64,000 nt of DNA from G963665215 sp963665215 (GTDB lineage: Bacteria; Chloroflexota; Dehalococcoidia; Lucifugimonadales; CAUZJF01). Below are positions 46,222 to 54,475 of the stretch, piece by piece. Each line of letters opens with the position of its first letter. Within the stretch, counting starts at the first letter, position 1. Below the pieces are notes generated by a model that saw only the letters and a list, made by a program, of their open reading frames with translations, was not told the origin of the DNA and searched no databases. The stretch covers positions 284,858-348,857 of the forward strand of contig CAXXWW010000014.1 in assembly GCA_963665215.2 (NCBI GenBank). The letters are read 5' to 3'. The position numbers and the translations under genes were made by a program.

Positions 46222-46968
46222 TCACTCACCTGCCTGTTCGCTCGACACCACCTCTTCTGCGAGCGTCGGGATACCGCCGGAGCCGTTGCCGTCGTCCAGG
46301 ATAAGCCCGTCGCGCATGCGCACTATGCGGTGGGCGCGCTCTCCTATCTCCAAGGCGTGGGTCACCAAGACGAAGCTCTGCCCGTTCGTGCGGTTGAGCT
46401 TGACCAGCAGGTCGATAATCTCGCCAGCGGTCTCGCTATCGAGGTCGCCGGTGGGCTCGTCGGCCCACACGATGGCCGGCTGGTTGACCAGGGATCGGGC
46501 GATGGTCACTCGCTGTCGCTGGCCTCCGGAGAGCTGTCCGGGAATGTGGTGTGCCCTCTCGGTGAGTCCCACCAGCTCCAGCATCTCCATTGCCCTCCTG
46601 CGGGCCTCTGCGGCGCCCACCCCTGAGACCAGAAGGGGCATCTCCACGTTTTCCACGGCCGTGAGGACCGGCAGCAGATTGTATAGCTGGAAGACAAACC
46701 CCATTCGACGTGCTCGGTAGTCGCTGCGCTCGTCATCTGGCATCTCGTGCAGCACCACGCCGTCGATCAGGACCTCGCCCGAGTCGATCTCGTCCAGGCC
46801 TGACAAGCAGTTGAGCAGAGTGGTCTTGCCGCATCCGCTGGGGCCCATTATGGCCACCATTTCGCCCCGAGTGACGTTGAGCTCCACCCCGCGCAGAGCG
46901 TGCACCTTCACGGTACCCGTGTCGTAGGTCTTGTTAATGCCGCCGGCGGCGACTATCAGGTCTTCCAA
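46222..46968 (-). CDS. ABC transporter ATPase, LolD/MacB type
   Basis: A 248-residue ATP-binding subunit. Walker A is IMGPSGCGKTT, the Q-loop is MGFVFQLYNLLPVLTAVENV, the signature is QLSGGQRQRVTIARSLVNQP, Walker B is AIVWADEPTGDLD and the H-loop is FVLVTHALE. It overlaps the permease start by 4 bp (ATGA). It is intact even though its permease is interrupted. Homologs power lipoprotein or macrolide-type MacB exporters. Confidence 0.93.
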   Translation of the reverse strand: MEDLIVAAGGINKTYDTGTVKVHALRGVELNVTRGEMVAIMGPSGCGKTTLLNCLSGLDEIDSGEVLIDGVVLHEMPDDERSDYRARRMGFVFQLYNLLPVLTAVENVEMPLLVSGVGAAEARRRAMEMLELVGLTERAHHIPGQLSGGQRQRVTIARSLVNQPAIVWADEPTGDLDSETAGEIIDLLVKLNRTNGQSFVLVTHALEIGERAHRIVRMRDGLILDDGNGSGGIPTLAEEVVSSEQAGE

Positions 46969-47216
46969 TTCACCCTCCTATTCCGGCGGCGCCGGCTGGC
47001 AATCAATCCCGTGCCTCACGCGAGTCAGTGATGAGCTTCTCAATCTCCGTCGTCGCGGGATTGTTCTGAGAATAGGCGGCGACCGGAGCACTGGGCGTAC
47101 GTCACGCCCGGCCAGAGTCTACCAGATAGCTCATAACCGTATCACCCACGTCTTATAAACACTATCCTATCGGGCGGGTGTTCCTGGATCGTTACGGCTG
47201 GCGTTACGGGAGAATG

Positions 47217-47455
47217 GGAAGAAGGGCCCGTGACCGCCTTAGCTCACTGGTACTGGGCTACGCTGGCAATAGGGGCGTTGGAGGTGAATCCCACAGCCAA
47301 TCGCGTCTACGCGGCCAGCCAGGAGGACGGCACCGTCTGGGCATCGGCGGGGCCAGCAACGCCGTCATCGCCACCATCCCCGCGGGCGATGGTCCCGGTG
47401 ACATCGGAGTGAACCCCAGCACCGACCGCATCTACGTGGACAATCAAATTACCCA
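47217..47455 (+). pseudogene. YVTN/NHL beta-propeller repeat remnant
   Basis: Across two frames the sequence shows one to two propeller repeats: EVNPTANRVYAASQEDGTV, then ASNAVIATIPAGDGPGDIGV and NPSTDRIYVDNQ. Frame shifts and the short length show a decayed gene. Confidence 0.6.
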
Positions 47456-47460
47456 TAATC

Positions 47461-47677
47461 ATGATTCCGATGATGCTCGCTTTCATGTACCTGATGATTG
47501 TGCGAGGAGGCCGCGAGATGCCGTGGCAGGGTTTCGACGGCGAAAAGCGGCGCGAGACAAGGGAGCCTCGCGGGAGATGAGGTGTCGGATACCCCGCTAG
47601 GGATACTCAGCAGACGATATGCCGGCGGTGAGATCACCAAAGAGGAATTCGACCAGATGAAGAAAGACCGGCGGTGA
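47461..47677 (+). pseudogene. Short SHOCT-domain protein, frameshifted
   Basis: The N-terminal part from ATG 47461 (MIPMMLAFMYLMIVRGGRE) is hydrophobic. After a frame change near 47575 the C-terminus reads DTPLGILSRRYAGGEITKEE and FDQMKKDRR, a SHOCT domain, ending at TGA 47675-47677. A one-base error or mutation separates membrane anchor and SHOCT part. Confidence 0.6.
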
Positions 47678-47764
47678 CGGCGAGTTGCGCTCCTGGCAGG
47701 CGAGACGGGACCCGCATGCCCTGCGGAAATCCCTCGAACCGGGGGGCCTGACCACGAAGACCCG

Positions 47765-48001
47765 TTAATGCGACGCCAACCGGCTACTGCCCCGAGCCGG
47801 CGACGACCGGGTCTCAGTGGACGGGTCGCATTTCTCCGTCGAGCGGCCCATGGTTTGGCCCTCGCCGGTACCGCCTATGACCAAGACCTTGCCGTCTTCG
47901 AGCGGCACTGGTGCCCATCCATAAGTTAAGGGGGAGTCTAGAGGGGTAATCCCCTCTGGCAAGGGGTCTGGGGATGCGCCCCCAGATAGAAAAACACCCA
48001 A
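47765..48001 (-). pseudogene. Kelch-repeat fragment
   Basis: WAPVPLEDGKVLVIGGTGEG is a Kelch-type blade. The rest is disrupted, and the start consists of dispersed repeat sequence. It is a remnant of a Kelch/galactose-oxidase-like gene. Confidence 0.45.
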
Positions 48002-48030
48002 GAGCTGAGGAGGGGTGGGAAGAACCCACC
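47925..48030. repeat. Dispersed repeat block
   Basis: It contains GGGGATGCGCCCCCAGATAG preceded by AGTCTAGAGGGGTAATCCCC, and GGGTGGGAAGAACCC. Related sequences lie at 54130-54390 and 23755. This is a short interspersed palindromic repeat of the host genome. Confidence 0.6.
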
Positions 48031-48081
48031 ATGCCTTTTTGAGATGGTTACCAAAGACCTCAATTCACGGTTTGCAGCGCG

Positions 48082-49047
48082 CTACTCGCCATGGCCCTCG
48101 AGTCGGGCGACCAGCCGCGACGTGTGAATCACGTCGCGAATGTCGGTGATCGGCGTCTTGCCGGTGCGGACGCAGTCGGCGAAGTGCTGGTGCATCGTCA
48201 GGGTCCCTTCGTAGGACCGTGTATCGCCTTTCTCCGCTCCGTCGATCTCGGCGCCTGAGAGCGTCCGCGGTCCGTCGCCGTCCTGGTAGACCTCCAGCTG
48301 CTCGGGGATACGCATGAAGCAGCCGATTCCCAGGCCGTGCAACTCCGATCTCAGGGTGCGCCCTCCGGAGGAGCGGTTGGCAGTGACGATCCCGACGGCG
48401 CCGTTGGCGAACCGGATCAGGGAGTTGTAGTCGTTGGGCCGTGTCGACTGCCGCGTGTCCTGGTAGGCGTTCACCTCGACGGCCTCGCTGCCCGCCATGT
48501 AGCGCACCAGGTCCACGACGTGGCTGATGTCGCTCCACATGATGGACCGAGGGATGAGGGTCCGAGGGCTCTCGGCGGACCCCAGCATGTGCTTGTGAAA
48601 CTCTCCAATCGCCAGCGTCGCGGGGCCTCGCTCTTTCACCAGCCGCATCGCCTCCCGGTTGACCGCGGCATACCTGCGCTGGTAGCCAATCATGCAGTAG
48701 ACGTCGTTGGCCGTCGCCGCCTCCAGCAACTGTTGGCTCTCTTCTGGACTCGCGCCCGCAGGCTTCTCGATGAACACGTGCTTGCCCGCGTTCATGCACT
48801 CCATGGCTATGGAGGTGATGAACGCCTCGCCCATGATTACGTAGACCATGTCGGGGTCGATCGATTCTAGCATCTCCCGGTAGTCGCCGAAGGATCGGGG
48901 AATGTTGTAGGCGTCCACGGCGGTCGCCATCCGCTCCTCGTCCAGCTCGGCGACAGCCTCGATGGACGTGTCGTCCAGGCGATTGACGCTCGGGTAGTGG
49001 GCACCCTGGGCCCGTCTGCCCGCGCCTATGAATGCCGCTCTGAGCAT
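48082..49047 (-). CDS. Gfo/Idh/MocA-family oxidoreductase
   Basis: A 321-residue NAD(P)-dependent dehydrogenase of the glucose-fructose oxidoreductase / inositol dehydrogenase family. The N-terminal Rossmann motif is AAFIGAGRRAQGAHYPSVNR. GKHVFIEKPAGASPEESQQL holds the conserved EKP lysine used in catalysis or cofactor binding. The C-terminal substrate domain follows. It is divergent from a second family member at 49241, so the pair probably handles related sugars or cyclitols. Confidence 0.9.
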   Translation of the reverse strand: MLRAAFIGAGRRAQGAHYPSVNRLDDTSIEAVAELDEERMATAVDAYNIPRSFGDYREMLESIDPDMVYVIMGEAFITSIAMECMNAGKHVFIEKPAGASPEESQQLLEAATANDVYCMIGYQRRYAAVNREAMRLVKERGPATLAIGEFHKHMLGSAESPRTLIPRSIMWSDISHVVDLVRYMAGSEAVEVNAYQDTRQSTRPNDYNSLIRFANGAVGIVTANRSSGGRTLRSELHGLGIGCFMRIPEQLEVYQDGDGPRTLSGAEIDGAEKGDTRSYEGTLTMHQHFADCVRTGKTPITDIRDVIHTSRLVARLEGHGE

Positions 49048-49240
49048 GGTTCGTCTCCTTCGCTGTCGAGGATGGGGGTGGTGCCTACCACGGCGGGATT
49101 ATAGACGACCGCTCGATACGGGTCAACGCCGACTCTTCCTCTTGCTTGAACTGCGGGGTAGTGATATCGTAGACCGCCGGCTGAGGGCCGGTTTGGGGGG
49201 ACATGAGAGCATACTGCACCGGCCGGAAAGGAACGCGAGT

Positions 49241-50305
49241 ATGACGGCAGGACCCGATGCCCTACGAGTTGCCATCGCCGGTTGCCATCGCATGCTGGAT
49301 ACCCTGCCCAGAGCGCATAACTGGGCCAACGGCTTTTCGAGAGTGCCGGAGACCGTCGTGGTGGCTGTCTTCGACAAGGGGGCGGAGACCAGGGAGGAGT
49401 TCCGCACTGTTTGGAGGGACACGTGGGGCGACGTCCCGAGCTACGGCGACTACGACAAGATGCTGGCCGAGACGAAGCCGGATATCGTCTGCGTCACGAC
49501 GAGACAGACGATGCACGCGGACCAGATCGAGGCCGCCGTCGCCGCGGGAGTGAAGGGCATTGCGTGTGAGAAGCCCTTCGCGACCAGCCTGGAGGAGGCG
49601 GACAGGATCATCTCCGCGTGCCGGGGGGCCGGGGTCCCGCTGGCGTACCTGCTCGATCGCCGGTGGTCTGCCGCGTATAGGGCCATACGCAAGCTGCTCG
49701 GCGAGGGCGCCATCGGCCCTGTCACGAACGTTTTGGCCTTTGGGGCTCCGAATCTCATCAACCACGGCCCCCACTGGTATGACACAGCGCTGGCGCTCGC
49801 CAGAGACCCGGAGCCCATCTGGACTAGCGGCCACGTGGACAGCCTGCCCGGCGAGCCCGCCGAATCGCGACGTCACATGGACCCGCCGGGCCGCTCGTGG
49901 ACCCTGCTCTCCAACGGCGCTCGCATGGTCACCATGCCGGAGGGTCCGCACCAGCTGGCCTTCAACGTGTACGGCGCCGAAGGTGGCCTCGTGAGCCTGA
50001 ACGACGGCCAGGACGCCTACTATTGGCGGACCGACGATGCCGGCGGGGTCCCCGCGGGCGAGACCAGGCCCGTCGAGCTCACGAGCGACCAAGAGGAGTG
50101 GCCTACCGGCCGGGCCGCGGTGGAGGACCTCGTCAACGCAGTCAGAAGCGGTCGGCACACCGCATGCGATCTGGACGAGGCGCGCCGGGCGACGGAGATA
50201 GGGTTCGCAATACACTCGTCGCACAAGGCCGGGGGCGCTCGAATGGAGCTGCCGCTGCCCGACCGGACCCTCCGCGTCGAATCGTTCCCCTGGGGCAACG
50301 AGTAG
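49241..50305 (+). CDS. Gfo/Idh/MocA-family oxidoreductase (second)
   Basis: A 354-residue relative of the neighbouring gene. The N-terminal region ALRVAIAGCHRMLDTLP has an altered glycine motif. GVKGIACEKPFATSLEEADR holds the conserved EKP motif. I chose ATG 49241, with GGAAAGGAACG upstream, over a much earlier in-frame start at 49028 because homology starts here. The 193-bp divergent interval between the two genes probably holds both promoters. Confidence 0.87.
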   Translation: MTAGPDALRVAIAGCHRMLDTLPRAHNWANGFSRVPETVVVAVFDKGAETREEFRTVWRDTWGDVPSYGDYDKMLAETKPDIVCVTTRQTMHADQIEAAVAAGVKGIACEKPFATSLEEADRIISACRGAGVPLAYLLDRRWSAAYRAIRKLLGEGAIGPVTNVLAFGAPNLINHGPHWYDTALALARDPEPIWTSGHVDSLPGEPAESRRHMDPPGRSWTLLSNGARMVTMPEGPHQLAFNVYGAEGGLVSLNDGQDAYYWRTDDAGGVPAGETRPVELTSDQEEWPTGRAAVEDLVNAVRSGRHTACDLDEARRATEIGFAIHSSHKAGGARMELPLPDRTLRVESFPWGNE

Positions 50306-50345
50306 AGCCAGGCAAGGGTCTTTCGATTGTCTCTTGCGGGTCAGA

Positions 50346-50366
50346 CCCTTCGACAGGCTCTCCGAG
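50346..50366. repeat. Dispersed palindromic repeat
   Basis: CCCTTCGACAGGCTC core, the complement of the CCTGAGCCTGTCGAAGGG repeats at 19232 and 54136. Confidence 0.55.
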
Positions 50367-50424
50367 ATCCGCTCGGTTCAACCCGTTGCCGCCACCTCGG
50401 AGCTGATATCGGGTCGCCGCCCCG

Positions 50425-51174
50425 TTAGAAAGGTAGGAGGGCGGTGCCAAGCATGATGTCGGACATCAACGCTGCGCCCAGGACAACGCTGGCCACTCCC
50501 GCAACGCTGGAGACCGTGCCGTTCAGGCGATTGAATTTTCCAGTGAGGGCGAAGGGCAGCCCCAGCAGCAGCGTGATCGCAGACATCGACAAGACGGTCC
50601 CAACACCGAACACGATGAGATACCCGATTCCAACCCAGAACGACGATAGCGATGGAAGCAGCACTAGCATCACTGCGGCGCTTCCGGCAACACCATGCAC
50701 CACACCGATCGTGTACGACTTGACTCGAAAGAAGGGCTTGCCGAACTGGAAGAAGCCGTGAGGGGCCTCGACTTCAGGGGCAGCGCCCGGTTCATGAGTG
50801 GCGTGGATGTGAACGTGGGGGCCATTATCGTGAGCGTGCTGGTGAAGGTGCAGCCGGCCCCGACGTAGATTCCAGAACACCTGCGCTCCAAGGAAGATTA
50901 GCATTACTCCCACGCCGAATTCGAATACTGGCGCGACGGTCTCATATATGTCCAGGACCACCTCCTTGAACACCAGGATGATGATGCCCAGAACCATGAG
51001 CGGGGTTGTATGTCCGAGGCCCCAGGAGCCGCCAACCCAAATGCCGCGCCACGCATTTCGATACTCACTTACGATTGTGGATACGGCCACGACGTGGTCA
51101 GCATCAGTAGCGTGTTTGAGACCCAGAAGGAAGCCAAGCGTAAGAGCCGCCATCACGCCTGATTCTAGCTCCAT
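50425..51174 (-). CDS. Ni/Co transporter-like membrane protein (NicO/HoxN type)
   Basis: A 249-residue protein with about six to seven membrane segments. The first helix carries LKHATDADHVV, matching the H-A-x-D-A-D-H metal motif of nickel/cobalt permeases. A His-rich cytoplasmic loop (LHLHQHAHDNGPHVHIHATH) is typical of metal binding. A second motif, IGVVHGVAGSAAVML, follows. It lies downstream of a Fur-type regulator on the same strand, supporting metal uptake or efflux under metal control. Confidence 0.8.
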   Translation of the reverse strand: MELESGVMAALTLGFLLGLKHATDADHVVAVSTIVSEYRNAWRGIWVGGSWGLGHTTPLMVLGIIILVFKEVVLDIYETVAPVFEFGVGVMLIFLGAQVFWNLRRGRLHLHQHAHDNGPHVHIHATHEPGAAPEVEAPHGFFQFGKPFFRVKSYTIGVVHGVAGSAAVMLVLLPSLSSFWVGIGYLIVFGVGTVLSMSAITLLLGLPFALTGKFNRLNGTVSSVAGVASVVLGAALMSDIMLGTALLPF

Positions 51175-51301
51175 TGCTCACTGCTCCTTCCCGATGTTAC
51201 CCAGCAGGGCTCACATCCAGACTCGCGGCGTGACCAGGGTACTCGTAGTCGGGGGGCTTGGATGCCGCAAAACGATTACCAGCGGGCAGCCGTCGACTCC
51301 C

Positions 51302-51748
51302 CTAGGCCCGCGGGGAGCGCTCTAGCTTATCACGGCACTGCTGGCACACACCGGATATCGCGAAATGGTCGATGTCTGGTTGAAACCCGTAGTCGTCGAG
51401 AATCTCCGCGCCCAGGTTCTCCAGAAAGCTGTGGTCCAGCAGCGTAAGGGTGTCGCACTCCCTGCAGATCAGATGGTGGTGCCTCTCCTGGTCCAGCCAT
51501 TCGTACAGGTACTCGCCCCCCCCGATGTCTGTCTCAGACACCAGGCGCATGCTTTTCAGGACGTTCAGCGTACGATATACCGTGGACACATCGATATACG
51601 GGTAGGACTCTTTGACCTGCTCTAGGATTTGGGCCGCGGTAAGGTGGCCTCCGGCGTTACGCAACGCCGACAAAATCAGGAGGCGCTGGGGTGTAAGCCT
51701 GTGCCCCGATTCTCTCAGCGCCTGCCACGTCTCTTCTTCCCAACCCAT
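51302..51748 (-). CDS. Fur-family metal-dependent repressor
   Basis: A 148-residue protein from ATG 51748; the upstream in-frame TTG at 51772 would overlap the operator. The winged-helix domain has RLTPQRLLILSALRNAGGHL and YIDVSTVYRTLNVLK. The metal-binding part has HHHLICREC and VCQQC, the two structural zinc CxxC pairs. It could be Fur, Zur, Nur or PerR. The neighbouring Ni/Co transporter favours nickel or cobalt sensing. Confidence 0.9.
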   Translation of the reverse strand: MGWEEETWQALRESGHRLTPQRLLILSALRNAGGHLTAAQILEQVKESYPYIDVSTVYRTLNVLKSMRLVSETDIGGGEYLYEWLDQERHHHLICRECDTLTLLDHSFLENLGAEILDDYGFQPDIDHFAISGVCQQCRDKLERSPRA

Positions 51749-51767
51749 TGTTGCACCTGCAACCAAT

Positions 51768-51788
51768 TGCAATAATCATTCTATTGCA
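51768..51788. promoter_or_regulatory. Fur-family operator upstream of the Fur-type gene
   Basis: TGCAATA-N7-TATTGCA (51768-51774 / 51782-51788) lies 20 bp upstream of the repressor start. Two TTGCA/TGCAA half-sites nearby extend the pattern. It is a likely autoregulatory site of the adjacent Fur-type protein. Confidence 0.65.
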
Positions 51789-51851
51789 TAGGCTAAGAGG
51801 TGTCAACAGCCCCGACATGCACATGCGGCTATTAACAATTGCGCGTAATCT

Positions 51852-52460
51852 CTAGCGCTGGTTTTCGAGCTTCAAAAAGCGCTCTGGGTTCGATCCCTCG
51901 GTCTCACCCGTTGGCCCGGCGCCCGAGACCAGCGCGTCAACCCAGTCGACCAGCTGCGCCTCAGGGATTGCGCCGACCCACCTCCTCTCCACAATGCCAT
52001 CTTTTTTCACAAAGAAGGTCACCGGCAGACCGATTACCCCGTAATCCACCGTGGTCTTGCCATCCACGTCGCGGCCGTTGGGGTAGGTAATGCCGAACTC
52101 GTTCACGTAGTCCTCGGCGCTCTTGTCCGTGTCTTGAACGTTAATGCCGACGAATAGCGCGCCCCGGTCCTTGTACAGGCGCCATGTTCGCTCCAGGCCC
52201 ATGGCCTCATCCCGACATGGGGAACACCACGATGCCCAGAAGTTGATCACTATGGGACGGCCTATCCACTCTGACAGCACCAGCTCTCCCTCGTCTAAAA
52301 GCGATAGAGTGAACTCCGGGACCGGCTGCTGGACACGTGTGACCCCGCTGAGGCCGGTGACAGGGCTTTTGGTCGAGAGTGCCCACGCCATCAACCCCAT
52401 CAGCGCTATGATCGCCACGCTGGCAAGGCCAAAGGCCGCGGTCCGCAATCCGAGTCTCAT
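51852..52460 (-). CDS. TlpA/ResA-like membrane-anchored thioredoxin
   Basis: A 202-residue thiol-disulfide protein. The N-terminal membrane anchor covers about residues 8-28. The thioredoxin fold has FWASWCSPCRDEA with catalytic C79 and C82, and the cis-Pro region GVIGLPVTFFVKKDG. It faces the extracytoplasmic side and probably reduces apocytochrome or other thiols. It overlaps the upstream truncated CoA-transferase by 4 bp, apparently created by a deletion. Confidence 0.9.
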   Translation of the reverse strand: MRLGLRTAAFGLASVAIIALMGLMAWALSTKSPVTGLSGVTRVQQPVPEFTLSLLDEGELVLSEWIGRPIVINFWASWCSPCRDEAMGLERTWRLYKDRGALFVGINVQDTDKSAEDYVNEFGITYPNGRDVDGKTTVDYGVIGLPVTFFVKKDGIVERRWVGAIPEAQLVDWVDALVSGAGPTGETEGSNPERFLKLENQR

Positions 52461-52804
52461 GGGGTGCTTCTGGCGTTACCTGCCTGCCTGCGCGCCAGGT
52501 CACCCGTCTTGAAGTTTTCCACAAACACGTCGGCCCGCTGGGCCAGCCGCCGGACCAGGCCCTGGCCGCGTGGCTCTTTCAGGTTGATGACGATGCTCCT
52601 CTTGCCCCGGTTGGTGGAGAGATAGTAGGGGCTCTCTCCCTGGACAAACGGCGGACCATATCCCCTCGTGTCGTCTCCCCGCGGTGGCTCTATCTTCCAC
52701 ACCGTGGCGCCCAGATCGGAGAGCAACCGCGTGCAGAAAGGGCCTGCAAGAATGCGGGAGAGGTCCAGTACGGTGATGCCGCTCAGCGACCCGATGGGAG
52801 TCAC
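52457..52804 (-). pseudogene. Truncated family III (CaiB/BaiF) CoA-transferase
   Basis: The first 105 residues are good (LSGITVLDLSRILAGPFCTR, DDTRGYGPPFVQGESPYYLS, INLKEPRGQGLVRRLA and VFVENFKTGDL). Then the frame stops against the TlpA start. A full enzyme has about 400 residues, so the catalytic parts are missing. It sits directly downstream of the glutaryl-CoA dehydrogenase, its usual partner in dicarboxyl-CoA metabolism. Confidence 0.82.
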
Positions 52805-52810
52805 CCCTTA

Positions 52811-54001
52811 CTAGAACGCTTCCAGCCCGGTGATGTCCCGGCCCAGGATAAGCGTGTGGATGTCGTGGGTACCCTCGTACGTGTCCACCGTCTCAAGGTT
52901 CAGCATATGCCTGATCGCCTGGTAGTCCAGGGTGATGCCGCTGGCGCCGATTATCTCCCGCGCCGTCCTGGCGGCGGTAAGCGCCGCGCGGACATTCTCT
53001 CGCTTGGCCAGGGAGACCTGAGTATGGTTGAGATTTCCTTCATCCTTCAGCTTACCGAGGCGCCACGCAAGGAGCAACCCGCGGGTATGATCGGAGAGCA
53101 TCTGCGCCAGCTTGGCTTGCACCAGTTGGCGGGAGGCTATGGGAGCCCCGAAAGTGACCCGGTTCTTGGCGAACTCCAGCGCCTCCAGGTAGACTGCTTC
53201 CAAGGCGCCCAAGGCACCCCAGACGATCCCATAGCGGGCCTGGGTGAGACAGGAGAGAGGTGCGTACAGACCTTAGGCCTCCGGGAGCATTTGCGCGGCG
53301 GGAATGCGGACGTCCTCTAGCACCAGCTCGCTGGTGACGGAAACTCGGAGGCTCATCTTGCGTTCGATAGGCTTGGCCGCAAAACCGGGGGTGTCGGTGG
53401 GCACGATGAACCCTCGCACCACTCCCCCATCGTCCCTGGCCCATATGATGGCGATATCGGCGATTTCCCCGTTGGTGATCCACATCTTCGTCCCATTCAG
53501 GACGTAGCTATCGCCATCCTTACGTGCCCGCATCCGCATGGCTGCGGGGTCTGAGCCTCCCTCAGGCTCGGTGAGGCCGAAACAGCCAATTATCTCACCC
53601 TTCGCCAGCCTGGTAAGATAACGCTCCTTGGAGCGGGCCGATCCGTAGGTGTGGATTGGATACATGACCAAGGCGCCCTGGACGCTGGCAAAGCTCCTGA
53701 ACCCGGAGTCGACGCGCTCCAGCTCGTACATTATCAGCCCGTAGGCGATATTGCTCACCTCGGGCGCGCCATGGGCCTTGGGGAGATTGGCGCCCAAGAG
53801 TCCTAGCTCGCCGAGCTTGGAGACCAGGTGCAAGGGAAAGACACCGTGCTCCCACCAGCCGGAGACGTGCGGCATGGCCTCCGAGTCGAGGAATTCGCGC
53901 ACCGCCGCCTGGACCTGTCGTTCCTCGGGGGTGAGTAGGTCAGAGACTTGAAAGAAGTCCAGCATGCCGCCAGCTCGGTGCGTTCTGTTCATGGAGCCCA
54001 C
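52811..54001 (-). pseudogene. Glutaryl-CoA dehydrogenase with in-frame stop
   Basis: The 397-codon frame is continuous except for TAA at 53275-53273. It has the acyl-CoA dehydrogenase features CFGLTEPEGGSDPAAMRMRA, VLNGTKMWITNGEIADIAII and, after the stop, LTQARYGIVWGALGA and GTHDIHTLILGRDITGLEAF. The stop stands in LPEA-stop-GLYAPLS, where homologs carry a lysine-containing LPEAKGL-like sequence. One base change from a lysine codon would explain it. Glutaryl-CoA dehydrogenase makes crotonyl-CoA from glutaryl-CoA in lysine/tryptophan degradation. Confidence 0.88.
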
Positions 54002-54129
54002 CGGGGTTGCCGTTAGTTAAGCCTGTCCGCACACATACACCATCACTATTACGGACTTGCTTCTAGTGCTCAGTCACACCTGATTTGGTTTGTCCGGCGG
54101 GAGAGTCCAGAGAGGGTTGCGACCCTCGG

Positions 54130-54390
54130 CGCCTGCCCTGAGCCCGTCGAAGGGGCAGGGGCTTGGGGATTCCCCGAAACCCTTAGAGCCTGCGCTGAGC
54201 TTGCCGAAGCGGCGGGCGGGTGGGAAGAAGAACCATTCATTTCAGCGGTAACTAACGACTAGTACCCAGGGGCAGGTCAAGGGGCGGGGCTAAGAAACTA
54301 TCTCAAAATCCTTTTGGGAAAGTCCAGAGGGATAGTGTCCTCCTCTCGCAGAGGGCCTGGGGGATGTGCCCCCAGTAGGACCATCCCCCC
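54130..54390. repeat. Cluster of dispersed palindromic repeats
   Basis: CCCTGAGCCCGTCGAAGGG (54136-54154), a degenerate second unit near 54194-54210, GGGTGGGAAGAAGAACC near 54218 and GGGGGATGTGCCCCCAGTAG near 54359. These are the same short repeats as at 47925-48030. No gene lies between 54002 and 54475. Confidence 0.65.
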
Positions 54391-54475
54391 CCAATTTTCC
54401 ACAAGGCGCCACCAACTCTCATGGCCGGCTCCGACTGGGGTGGTCGACCTCCTGGCTACTCGAATGGCGGGCGCC

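Larger units (their letters stand above)
40889..46225 (-). pseudogene. Large FtsX/MacB-type ABC permease split by IS-A
   Basis: Codons 1-538 (46225-44612) and the remaining 671 (from 42904) are separated by IS-A copy 2. Removing the element and one CTAA restores RGLPEAIVL directly followed by GGEAPFSQRLLLVGIAVARP, a continuous 1209-residue permease. The first part has an N-terminal membrane segment, a long extracellular domain with coiled-coil-like stretches (SLAEHIQKDVSQLREELQGA) and an FtsX domain. The second has several membrane segments, another periplasmic-type domain and a final FtsX domain (GVVSTRAVVERRQQIGVLRA). The partner ATPase gene overlaps the start by 4 bp. The system would export lipid or peptide or act as a mechanotransmitter. 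Confidence 0.88.
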
